From: Paralichthys olivaceus
Lineage: Eukaryota > Chordata > Actinopteri > Pleuronectiformes > Paralichthyidae
Direction of reading: 5' to 3'
NCBI RefSeq assembly: GCF_024713975.1
Contig: NC_091095.1
Location: 376,001-440,000 of the forward strand
DNA: 64,000 nt
Shown: in pieces, positions 10,121-21,279 of the stretch
Layout of the letters: every line of letters begins with the position of its first letter
How positions within the stretch are numbered: the first letter of the stretch is position 1
Position numbers and translations under genes: made by a program
Notes under the pieces: generated by a model
The model's input: only the letters and a program-made list of their open reading frames with translations
Told to the model about the DNA's origin: nothing
Databases searched by the model: none

Positions 10121-11082
10121 TGTCTGTTTAAATTCAGGAGAGATTGTGGGGATAAGAGCTGATGACGGTGTCAGGTGATGTAAACATGATCACATGATCT
10201 CTGTAGGGGGGTAATTGGAACTGTATTTTGAAAATCACAATCATTCAGTCACATGTTCACATCGATCCACCATCATGAGACCCTGCAGCTGGAACGGAGC
10301 GAACATCTGGTCGTCAGAGTGACGGAGAAAATACAAACTATTCCTTTATCTGGTCTTTGAATAAAGGCGGAAACATCTGGAGCAGCTGGATGAAGAGTCT
10401 TTGAGTCTTTGAACGTGAGGTCAGCTCATGTTTCTCTGAAGTTTCATAAAAACAAGTTAAATCTTAACCTTTATTTCCTCATGGATTCAAAGATGATTTT
10501 TTAAATTTAAAATCTTGTCGTTTACGTTTCCTTCCCAGTGGTTTTCTTCTTTACTGGTTTTGTTGGTGAGTTCTTCTGTCACTGTGAAGTGATTTCATCC
10601 AGAGGCTAGTAATATTATTATGTAATATAGATATTATATGTGTGATAGAGTCCAGTCACAGAAGGATCAGTGAGGCTGAGCTCAAGGGATCATGTCATAT
10701 TCTGACCTGTAACTGTGATCAGTAAACCAAAAACATTTCAGACTGAGTTCAGGTTTGACTGGAGACACAGCAGGTCATTGAATATACAGGTGTACCTAAT
10801 AAACTGACCTGAGTTTATATTCATGCTGTAGTGAAGTGATTATGCAGCTTGACTCTTTAATTTATTAAAACCTGCTGATAACAAACTAAAACTCTGAAAA
10901 CAGATTTAATCCATAGATGTAACGAATCACTGGTGTATTTGTTCATATTATATATTATTATTATCTTTAACAACTGTTTGTATTTTTGTCTCAATTTCTA
11001 TATTAGTAGAAAATTAAAGTCAATATTATCAGAGTCATTGTTAAAAACTTGTTTGTTTGATGTAAACATTTGTTTTATCTGT

Positions 11083-11257
11083 TGTTCTGACATCGTGTTC
11101 TGACATCATGTTCTGACATCGTGTTCTGACATCATGTTCTGACATCGTGTTCTGACGTCATGTTCTGACATCATGTTCTGACATCATGTTCTGACATCGT
11201 GTTCTGACATCATGTTCTGACATCATGTTCTGACATCATGTTCTGACATCATGTTCT
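11083..11257. repeat. 13-bp minisatellite TGTTCTGACATCA/G
   Basis: About 13 near-identical tandem copies of TGTTCTGACATCA or TGTTCTGACATCG. Confidence 0.95.
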
Positions 11258-11951
11258 CCCTCAGCTGCTGCTGCTCGAATCATTCCTGAGTCACATGACA
11301 GAAGAGAGCAACCATGAGGTAACCCCCCCCACCCTTCCATTACATCACGGTCACTTCCTGTCCTCCAGCTCCTCGTCCTGTCGGACCTGATCCAGACCTG
11401 ATGCCAGACTCTGAGCAGTGATTGGATTAGAGCTGATGAGTCTTATTGTTTATTGACACAGTTTCCAGCTTCGTCACGATCTGGACCCGACTGATGCCAG
11501 AGTTCAGGTGGACCGTGATCAATAAAAAGCTCCGTCAGTGTGTAAGTGGATTAATAACACTGTAAACACTGACACGTAACTGATCCACCTCAGATTCATG
11601 ACTGAAGTTTGAAACCTCCAGGAAAAATCTTTTAACTTAAAATAACAATCGATATCAACTGATATCAGTAACACTGAACTAGTGGACATTTGAGGAACTG
11701 CAGAAACGTCAGGGGCCCTGAGCTGAGACGAGGCCCCTGAGACTATCTGACGTTAGTCCACAGAGAGGACACTCTCCGACACCATGGAAGGAAACTGTCA
11801 ATCAAGGCCCTGAACTGTCCGTCACTTTGGTTCAGTGCAGGCCCCCCCCCCCAGGTCCCTTTTACCAAGGGGCCCCAAAGTTCCTGAAAGACTCCTGTGT
11901 AAAGGAAGAGTTTAGACTGACCCCGACTCCTCATCAACAGGAGTACAACTG

Positions 11952-12146
11952 GGTCCAGCAGCAGAGACCAGGTCCAGCAGCAGAGACCATGTCCAGCAGC
12001 AGTAGAGACCAGGTCCAGCAGCAGGATCAGGTCCAGCAGCAGGAGAGACCAGGTCCAGCAGCAGTAGAGACCAGGTCCAGCAGCAGGAGAGACCAGGTCT
12101 AGCAGCAGGAGAGACCAGGTCCAGCAGCAGTAGAGACCAGGTCCAG
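11952..12146. repeat. Minisatellite GGTCCAGCAGCAG-AGAGACCA
   Basis: Roughly nine tandem copies of 16-23 bp, alternating GGTCCAGCAGCAG with GAGACCA or TAGAGACCA. Open frames on both strands here (11743-12180) are low-complexity products of the repeat. Confidence 0.9.
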
Positions 12147-12337
12147 ATGCCACAACAGAGGCGTGTGAGGTTCTTTGCACTAAGCCTCTTAGTCCCGGTA
12201 AGTCTGGAGCTGCAGGAGGCCTTCAGGCTGCCGGTCCCTCTGATCGTGATGAGTTAATCCCTCAGGGGAAGAGGCTAACTAGTCTCTGGCTCGCACAGGT
12301 CTGTCACCCTGCCAGCCGCTCACACAGGACCAGGACC

Positions 12338-15300
12338 ATGGAGGAGCGTTTGTTACCGAGTGGCGATGAGGAGGCTCGCTCCGTCAACAGCTCGTGTGCT
12401 CCCGGGAGCACAGAAGGGACGATGGGGGACCACATGAAGACATTCCTCCGGGTGACGGTGAAGTCGGACCTGCGGAGGAGTGTCCAGGAGTTCTGCCGGA
12501 GGAACGGGCTGCTCACCCTGTCCGTCATCGCTGTGCTGACGGGCTGCACGCTGGGCTTCATGCTGAGAGGAACCCAGCTCTCCACACAGGTACCAGTCAC
12601 CTGAGCTCTGTCTCGAAGTCTCCTGCTTCTTACTTTTCTGTTTGTCCTGTTTTTAATGTCACTTCAGGATTCTTCAAGATTTACTGGAGTTCTGATGCAT
12701 TCACGTTTATCTTTTCTCACCAAGACTACCTGGAAACCTTCCTTTAGATTCCCAATCAGGACTTTATATTGTCTTTGGTGGACACTTGTAAAAACCCATT
12801 AAGATGCTGTCCTTTAAATGTCCCTCTGGTACTTTATTTTGAAGTTTCTCGTGCTTCCCCCATCAGGACTCAACTCAGTGTTTCAGCTCTTTTTCTGAAA
12901 CTTATCTTTAAACTGTTATAACTTTGTAATAACTTTATTTTTAAATTTCTCTTTAAAATTTCTTGATTTCCCATCGATTGTTTTTAAAAGATCTTGTTGA
13001 TGCTTTTTAATTTTGTTTTGATACTTTGCTTCATTTTCTGTTAACTTCATGTGTTAACACTTTCACTTTTTAATCTTCAGCTCTATTGTTGAGGAGAATT
13101 TGATTCGTTTTTTATGAAGTAAATATAATTATATTATTTATTATATAATTATATGATGATACAGATATTGTGCTTTCTTTTCTCCTAAAAGCATCAACTC
13201 ATTTTTTAAATATTTATTATGAATATTTGTCTCTTCACAACATTCAACACTTTGGTGAAGTTAATGTTGTATCTCACTCAGAGTGAAAGCTAGCACAGTA
13301 AGCTAACAGTAGGCTAGATTAGAGAACAGTTAGCCTAGCTTGCTATTATCATGTTAGCATTGAATCTGAAGTAAAGATAAAAACAAACTAAATATCTTTG
13401 ACCTGAATAACAAGAGCAGCTAGCATTAGCAAACATTAGCATTAGCAATGTTACGGGGGTTCCTAACTGAGTGAAATGACCTGAAGTGTTTCAGCTGCCG
13501 CCATAATCACTAGGAAAGGAGCTTCAGTGCTTCCTAGCTTATCTCCTTTAGCAGAGGAAACATCAGACCATCCAGATGTGAATCCTCACGTATGAAAGTT
13601 ATTTTAATCCTCCGACTGTGGAATAGATATCAAACAGATTTTTAGAGTGATAGAGTAAGTAAGAGAAGTGATATTCATTGTTTCCTCTGTAAAAACTGAA
13701 AACCTTAACCTTTACGAGTCAGAACAGAGAACTGCTCTGTCTGTGCTGATCTTCTGTTATGAATAAAGTTAGAGTGCAAGTGGGGTCACGTTTCCTCCGC
13801 ACTGTGGTTCTCCTTTCCTAAATCCTTTCCTATCTCCTTACAACTTGTCCTTCTCATGTTTCCTCGACCTTGTGACATTTTCCATCGGGATCAAGGAATA
13901 GTGGTTAGGAAAGGATATGATTGAGTGGTTAGACTTTCTGAAGGCAGCCTCAGAGTCAGAGCGAAAATAGATAGAGAAGAGAATATAGACGATTTAGCAT
14001 CAGCTAACATCCACCGCACAACTGGAACTTACTGTTTGATAAACTACTTTGTAAAAATGGCAATTTTTCATCAAAGCTTTGAATAAACGCACTTGATCTG
14101 CAGCGATCGTTAGCATTTCCAGCTAATTAGCAACTGAAGTAAAGTAGTAGCTTTACCTCCAAGGACAATTTCCTTGGCTGCAGCGGTTTGTTTGACTTCA
14201 GGTTCAATAAAACAGAAGAAAAGTTTCTCCAGGATTCACGTCCTCTGGATCAGAGGTTAATGTTAGCAGCTCAGGTTCACACGTTAGTCAGGTGGTTCGA
14301 GAGCAACAACCTGTTAGTCTGTTCAGCTTCAAACACAGAGACTCTTTTAAATACGTTTAGAAATCAGTCAGAGACGGTTTTCAGTTCATGGAGATGAAGT
14401 TAGCTTCATAATCCAGTGAAGAGAAACAGATTCTCAGTTCTAGAACTGACGATAAGGTCTGATGGTGGATCGGTCTCTGTGAACAGCTGACGTTGAGCAG
14501 GTCTGAACAGATTTTAAACTAATGAAGGAGCAGCAGGGAAACAATAAAACTTTATCATAATCAAAACAAACACCAGGACAATCTATTGATTTCTGAGCAA
14601 ATATTACATTTCATCCTTTTCAATTAAAATAAGAAAAAATACTAATTTTCCTTTAGTACCGATGTTGGAGCCAGTCCAGACCAAGTGGCAACACATGGTC
14701 CTGAGTGTGATCGGTGCAGCTCCAGTTGTTCCTGCAGAAAACAATGTTCACACCCATTCAATGAGTGAGAGAGTTTGAGGAGCTAGAACTAAATGAAATG
14801 ATTAAAGGTCCATCAGAGTGTTTCTGTTCATCAAGCTTTTGAATCCATTAGTTCAAATCTGACAACGTTAAGACAAACAGAACTAAATGAATTAAGAATA
14901 TTCCCCATGATATCCCAGGCTTTAACGTTAAGAACCCAGTGTAATGATAATAACACTACATCTCAGGCAGAGGAACAGGAAACGTGTCTCACTCTGATCT
15001 ACACATCCAGTGATTCACTGAGACCAACATTCATATGAATCAACACTGAGAAATATTCTCTAAACATTTTCACCACAGGCCAAGATCTACTTCTCTTTTC
15101 CTGGAGAGCTGCTGATGAGGATGTTGAAGATGCTTATTCTTCCTCTCATCACGTCCAGGTAGGTCCAACGTCTCCTACTGACGGACCCCTACTGCCCCCT
15201 ACTGCCCCCCTACTGCTCCCTACTGCCCCCTACTGCCCCCTACTGTCCCCCACTGAACCCTACTGCCCCCCTACTGCTCCCCCTACTGACGGACCCCTAC

Positions 15301-18300
15301 TGCCCCCTACTGCCCCCTACTGCTCCCTACTGACCCCTACTGCCCCCCCACTGAACCCTACTGAACCCTACTGCCCCCTACTGCCCCCCCACTGACCCCC
15401 ACTGAACCCTACTGCTCCCCCTACTGCTCCCCCTACTGACGGACCCCTACTGACGGACCCCTACTGCTCCCTACTGCTCCCCACTGAACCCTACTGCCCC
15501 CTACTGCTCCCTACTGAACCCTACTGCCCCCTACTGCTCCCTACTGAACCCTACTGCTCCCTACTGCTCCCTACTGAACCCTACTGCTCCCTACTGCTCC
15601 CCACTGAACCCTACTGCCCCCTACTGCTCCCTACTGAACCCTACTGCCCCCTACTGCTCCCTACTGAACCCTACTGCCCCCTACTGCTCCCTACTGAACC
15701 CTACTGCTCCCTACTAAACACTACTGCTCCCTACTTCCCCCTACTGCTCCCTACTGCCCCCCCACTGAACCCTACTCCCCCCCCACTGAACCCTACTGCT
15801 CCCTACTGCCCCCCCACTGAACCCTACTCCCCCCCCACTGAACCCTACTGACCCCCACACGTGAATATTTGATGATTTGTCGGTGAACTCAACATCTATA
15901 AAATCACAATTGTAATAATGAAAAATAAATAAAAATAATATATTTGAGAGCTTCAGTGACACGTGTCCGTCCTGTGTGCAGTTTAATGTCGGGTCTGTCG
16001 TCGATGGAGTCGAAGGCGTGCTGTCGGATGGGCGTGCTCACCGTCACCTACTACCTGTGGACCACCTTCATCGCCGTGGTGGTCGGCATCATGCTCGTCA
16101 TCATCATCAAACCCGGCGTGGGGACGGAGATGGAGAGCAACAGGCTGGGAGGGGGACCCGTCATGACCTCGGCCGACGCCCTGCTCGACCTCATCAGGTG
16201 AGACAGGTCAAAGGTCAGAGCTGAAGTTTGTCTCAGTGCGTGAGGTTCTAATCTGTTCTGCTGCAGTCACATGTAACCTGTGAGGTTCTGTTGGACGAAT
16301 GTGTAGTTTGTGTTGTTTCATGTTCACACAGTTAGAGGATAAATCTGAAAACTGGACGATCGTCACACAGGAAGGTTTTAACTCGTTCAGTCTAAACATC
16401 AGCTGTGAACGGTTCCTCAGACCAGAAGAGGAGTTCTGGGTCTGGATCAAACTGAACCTGGTTCTGTTGGTTCACAGTGAAAACACTTTGTTGGACAGTT
16501 TGGACCAATCACAGGAAGTAGAGACACATTAAACCATAGAAGAAGAAGAGGAAGCAGCTGCAGTCTTCACCTCCGACGATATAATGTTTGAACCACGAGG
16601 ACGTTCATGTGGAGCATTTGAACTAGTGTGGAGTACTGGGGTACTGTGGAGTACTGGGGTACTGTGGAGTACTGCTGAGTACTGTAGTACTGTGGAGTTC
16701 TGTGCCTGAAGGTACTGATGCTGCTAGTAATATTGTCATGATGTTACCATGGCAACCAAATGAAGCACATCATCCATCTTCTCTGTTCAAACAGAAAGAC
16801 TACTACCCCCCCAAGTGACAACACGCCCACGTCAGACACCGTCTACAAACCAATCAGAGTCAAGTATAGGTAGACGACGCCCATGTAGGTCCTGAATTCC
16901 AAAGTGAAACTAAAACAGATCAGATGAAACATGAACCAACATGAAGCTTCAGACAGGAAACGTCCTTATTTAAATACGAATACATCAAATCCTTTGGATC
17001 AAAAGTGGATTGTCAGCTGTTCAACAGAAAACATGACCTCATCAGACATGTTGGTTCTCACTCTCACAACCAGAACAGGTTTCAGACAGTCGTCACCTTT
17101 TGACTGATGGTTGACTGAACGTCACTCAGATCAACAATACGTAGAAAACAAACCCACACTCTCATCAATCCAATTACAGACGGATCTGATCGCTGTATTT
17201 TTAGTAATCCTGCGGGGGATGAGTGACAGATTAACCCAGTCAGCGGCCGTGAGATGTAATGATCTCTGCTGTGGCACGTTGGCAGACCACGCCCTCTTGC
17301 CTCATCAAAAAAACACGCCCACTTGTGTTGGCGCCTCATGAACACATCATCATCCTGTTGACCTCTGACCTCGGCTGAAGGTCAGCTGATCTGGACTGTT
17401 TACACTCCAGTGTCACACCTGTCGCCTCATGACACATATACTGTATACATATACATATACATACATATATATGTATATATATACACACATATATGTACAG
17501 AGAAGATCATAAATAAAGACCTGGACTCTTTCCTCCACAGAAACATGGTTCCATCGAACCTGATTGAAGCAACATTTCAGCAGGTAAGAGGATCAACTGA
17601 GAACAAACTGTTGAATCGTTGTTCTGTTTCTTCCTGTAACAAATCTGTGTCTTCAGTACAAAACAGATCTGATTCCCATCCTCAAAGTTCCGACCAGAAC
17701 CGTTCAGCCCAACTTCGTCTACCTCGTCCCCGATGAGAACGACCCTAAAGGTCGGACGGTGTACCTGGAGCTGACTCCGCCCCCAGAGATCATGTACAAG
17801 ACGAGTCCCGGCAGCAGTCAACAAATGAACGTCCTTGGCATCGTCATCTTCTCGGCAACCATGGGTGAGCAGGACAGGACGCATCTCTGCTTCTCTTAGA
17901 AAACGTGATCTAGTCCTGAAGTTTTCTCCTCTAATGTCTCAGAAAAGTTTATCGAAGACTTCAACTTTTAAATTTCTAATTTTAAATTAAAAATCAGTGT
18001 CATTGTTCTTCTCAGTTTTACAAACATGTCGCAGCCTCTTCCTTCTTCTGTGACACATAATCACTTCTATTGTCAGGTTCTTGTTGGAAATAAACCATTA
18101 TTGATTTTTAATGTCTGAGACACAAACCCACAGTTACTTCATCTGTTGACACGTTTGTGTGTCTGATGCAGATACGTCTCAGTTCGTAGACGTCCACTGT
18201 CCCTCTCAGCAGCAAATTCTCACGTCAGAGAGTCTGGAACTAAAGACGTTTCTGACTTTAATTTGTTATTTAAAAAAAACCATGAATCATTAAGCAAATT

Positions 18301-21279
18301 CCCGCAGCAGTAAAGTGACTGATGGTTTGACCTGATGTTTAGCTTCAGTCTGAACCGAACCAGCTGTGAACGAGTCCTGAGTTTTCATATTTTCATGAGT
18401 GAACTCCTCCCACTTGATTTCCTTTGTTGTTGCAGTGCGATCTTCACAGGAGCCTTAGAATCTATCAGGTGATTGATGTGAATGTAAACTGTGGCTGCAG
18501 GTCTGTTGCTGGGCAGGATGGGAGAACGAGGGGCTCCGCTGGTCAACGTCTGTCAGTGCATCAACGAGTGCGTCATGAAAATCATCAATGCTGCTGTTTG
18601 GTGAGTTTCAACCACGAACAGCTTCTATGTCAGTTTCACGATTCTTTAACGATGCTGTGATTGTTTAAGACGAAACGTTGATCGGTTGTTCTCATGTGGA
18701 ACCGACACCGTCCACAGTTCAGTGAAGACGTCACTCTGACTCTGGACAGAGTCGTCGTGACGGCCTCAGCGTCTCACTGCTGACTGATCTCTGGGTAATT
18801 GACCCGATGACCTGTCAGCTGGTGAAAACGTGCTGGTGGTGACATCACTGATTTAGGGCTCCTCCCACTGCAGCTTCAGCCCCTGAGCAGATTAGAAACA
18901 GCAGCAGAGTCCGAACATGACTTAATGAGCTGAGCTGCTGCTGAGTGCTGGGTGTTTATATCTGTGGTGGATATTCATGGTGCCCAGAGGATGATGACCC
19001 CTTGACTCCTTGACGTCTTTAGTATCATCAGGCCAAAGAACAGAGAAAGAAATATAGAACTCTGACTGTCAGATTGTCATCTGTTCCTGCTCTCCAGAGG
19101 ATAAACCCTCAATGACTCCATGACTTTGTCCTCTCAGGTACTTTCCTTTTGGGATCATCTTCCTGGTGGCCGGGAAGATCCTGGACATGCAGGACCCGAG
19201 CACCCTGGGGAAGAAGCTGGGCTGGTACGGCATCACCGTCCTTGCCGGCCTCTTCGTCCATGGACTCATCCTGCTCCCTCTCTTCTACTTCCTCCTCACC
19301 AGGAAGAACCCCTTCACCTACATTCGTGGGCTGCTGCAGGCCCTGGTGATCGCCCTGGCCACCTCCTCCAGGTCAGAGTCAGGGACAGTCCTTGTTGAAC
19401 CTGCCGCCCTGCAGATGTGTTTTCTTGGAAGTTTTATTTGAATGGTGTCCGTCCCCAGCTCTGCCACGCTGCCCATCACCATGAAGTGTTTGTTGGAGAA
19501 CTGCCAAGTTGACAGACAGATCGCTCGCTTCGTCCTTCCTGTTGGAGCCACCATCAACATGGACGGCACAGCGCTGTACGAGGCGGTGGCTGCCATCTTT
19601 ATCGCTCAGGTTAACGACTACGAGCTGGACTTCGGTCAGCTGGTCACCATCAGGTAAAACTTCAATTCAATTCAGTTGTATTTGTGTAGCACCAAATCCT
19701 AACATCCATGATCTCCAGACTCTTCACAGAGAAGGTGAAGAGCTTCAGATCTTCTTCATCTAGAGAAACCAACAGTTGAACACTGAGCAGCACTTTGAGA
19801 CTGTGGAGGAGAAACTCCTCATTAACAGAGAGAAACCTCAAGAACCAGAGTCAGTGTGGAGACATCTGCCTCCACCGGGGGAGGAGAGAGGGGGGGAGAG
19901 AGGGGAGAGAAGAGAGACATGAGGAGGAGAGAGGGGAGAGAAGAGAGAGAGATAGTGGGGAGGGGGAGAGACAGGTTCAGTGGTCTAAATGGTCAATCTA
20001 CGACTCTATGAATCATAACGTCCTGCTTTGGACCCACAGTTGGACAGTTTTTATTTAGTCTTTATTCAGTGAGTGAGTTGGAAGAACTAACTTTGGGAGA
20101 ATCTCAACACTGATCGCCTCACGGAAAGTTTTTGCTCAAGATTTAAAGATTTCCACCTGTTGTCCGGCAGCATCACAGCTACAGCCGCTAGCATCGGTGC
20201 AGCAGGGATTCCCCAGGCTGGGCTGGTTACCATGGTGATCGTACTGACATCTGTGGGGTTACCTCCAGACGACATCACACTCATCGTGGCCATTGATTGG
20301 ATCCTGTAAGTACCGGTACTCATGATGAATTGTAAAGTTTCATGAGGTGAAAGAGGAAGTGAATCAGATATAGAATCCGTTGTCTGAAGTTGTTGTGGTC
20401 TCACGATGTCTCCTCGTCTCCTCCGCCTCTGCAGGGACAGATTCCGGACCATGATCAACGTCCTTGGCGACGCCCTAGCTGCAGGAATCATCGCCCACCT
20501 CTGTCGGAAAGATTTCCCTCTGAGTGAAACTGGAAAGGTAAAAACAACATCCTGACACAAACTAAGATCCAGGCTGAGGTCAGACTGTCTCTCAGTGGAT
20601 GATTCAGAGATCAACATGAGGACAATCATTATATAGAAGTAGCCTTTAGCTCAGAGAACAGAATCCAGATGTTTTCAAACGTGAACTCTGGAGAATGTCT
20701 GCACTAGTCGGGACTCTCCATGGAGATGATCTTTCACATGTGAAGAACACAGCAGGACACACGTGACACAAGCGTTCAGGTGAGGGGGGGGTCATAGGAA
20801 CTAGGGCTGGGCGATATGACTTCAAATCATATCACGATTATTTCAAGTTAAGATACATCTTCAGTGAATTGCTCAGCCCTAATAGAAATGTACTTTTTAT
20901 TAAATAAAACACACCCCCCCCCCCCCGGCATCGGTTCTTATCACCAAAAGTTAAGAGTCTCCTCGTCTTTCCAAGCTGACGTCTTCGTCTGTGTCCAGGT
21001 TCCTCTTCTTCATCCTGAGATATTCTTGTTCTTTATTTACTGAAGAAAACTACAGTGCAACCAACTGCCACTGTGTGGCGCTAACATGTGTTCTCTTGTG
21101 CATCTCTCTGTTTCCAGCCTGTGCCGTCCTACGGAACACAGACTCCTCACAACTCCCACAGCATCAACGTGCCGATGACGGAGATCCACACACACAAAGA
21201 CTGTATGTTCGAGACAATGGGTGACTCAGCAGGTGAGAGACACGCCCACACCGTCTACTACAACATCTGTCAGGTTTGA
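12338..21279 (+). CDS. slc1a7: EAAT5-like glutamate transporter (SLC1 family)
   Basis: Eleven coding exons: 12338-12589, 15079-15158, 15982-16197, 17541-17583, 17657-17864, 18501-18600, 19138-19371, 19459-19653, 20171-20305, 20435-20537 and 21118-21279. All phases agree, giving 575 residues (human EAAT5 has about 560). SLC1 proteins form plasma-membrane trimers that couple glutamate uptake to Na+/H+/K+ gradients; EAAT5 is also a strong glutamate-gated anion channel. Visible landmarks are the first helix ([18 protein letters not shown]), [36 protein letters not shown], hairpin 1 (TSSSSATLP), helix 7 ([10 protein letters not shown], about residue 411) and hairpin 2 ([15 protein letters not shown]). 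[10 protein letters not shown] and [13 protein letters not shown] match remembered EAAT5 best. Fish-specific EAAT6/EAAT7 subtypes are the main alternative, because human SLC1A7 is on chromosome 1, not 19. The C-terminus is NICQV. Confidence 0.85.
13446..13949 (-). mobile_element. Dispersed repeat family A, copy 2 (inverted relative to copy 1)
   Basis: The reverse complement carries GGCTGCCTTCAGAAAGTC, CCTAACCACTATTCCTTGA, GGAGAACCACAGTGCGGAGG, TTTTCAGTTTTTACAGAGG, and the right end GGCGGCAGCTGAAACACT then TTTCACTCAGTTAG. These are in the same order as the copy at 6729-7312. It lies in the first intron of the SLC1 transporter gene. Confidence 0.75.
15167..15855. repeat. Minisatellite CCCTACTG-CTCCCTACTGAA in an slc1a7 intron
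   Basis: About 690 bp of tandem 10-13 bp words, mostly CCCTACTGC, TCCCTACTGAA and CCCCCTACTG. It starts within 10 bases of the end of coding exon 15079-15158. The + strand is cytosine-rich and guanine-poor. Confidence 0.95.
19661..19895 (+). mobile_element. Degenerate dispersed repeat in an slc1a7 intron
   Basis: Begins with TTCAATTCAGTTGTATTTGTGTAG and continues through AGAAACCTCAAGAACCAGAG, wording typical of a very common teleost interspersed repeat. It is followed by a GAGAGGGGAGAGAAG purine-rich tract to about 19975. No coding capacity. Assignment is from memory only. Confidence 0.5.
20794..20889. mobile_element. Short hAT-type MITE in the last slc1a7 intron
   Basis: An 80-bp element (20802-20881) starts TAGGGCTGGGCGATAT and ends GCTCAGCCCTA, an imperfect terminal inverted repeat. 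The 8-bp flanks ATAGGAAC (20794-20801) and ATAGAAAT (20882-20889) agree at six positions, as expected for an old hAT target-site duplication. The GGGCTGGGCGATAT end is a common motif of teleost hAT-derived MITEs. Confidence 0.75.

Larger units (their letters stand above)
10381..12337. other. Intergenic region between slc39a3 and the SLC1 gene
   Basis: AT-rich sequence with no recognisable gene. It holds two small minisatellites, listed separately, and short A/T-rich runs. The last 80 bases before 12338 presumably belong to the leader of the SLC1 transporter mRNA. Confidence 0.6.

Noticed and set aside
20087-20629. 180-residue minus-strand frame
   Set aside because: Antisense of slc1a7 exons 20171-20305 and 20435-20537 and the intron between; the forward exons have exact family matches.
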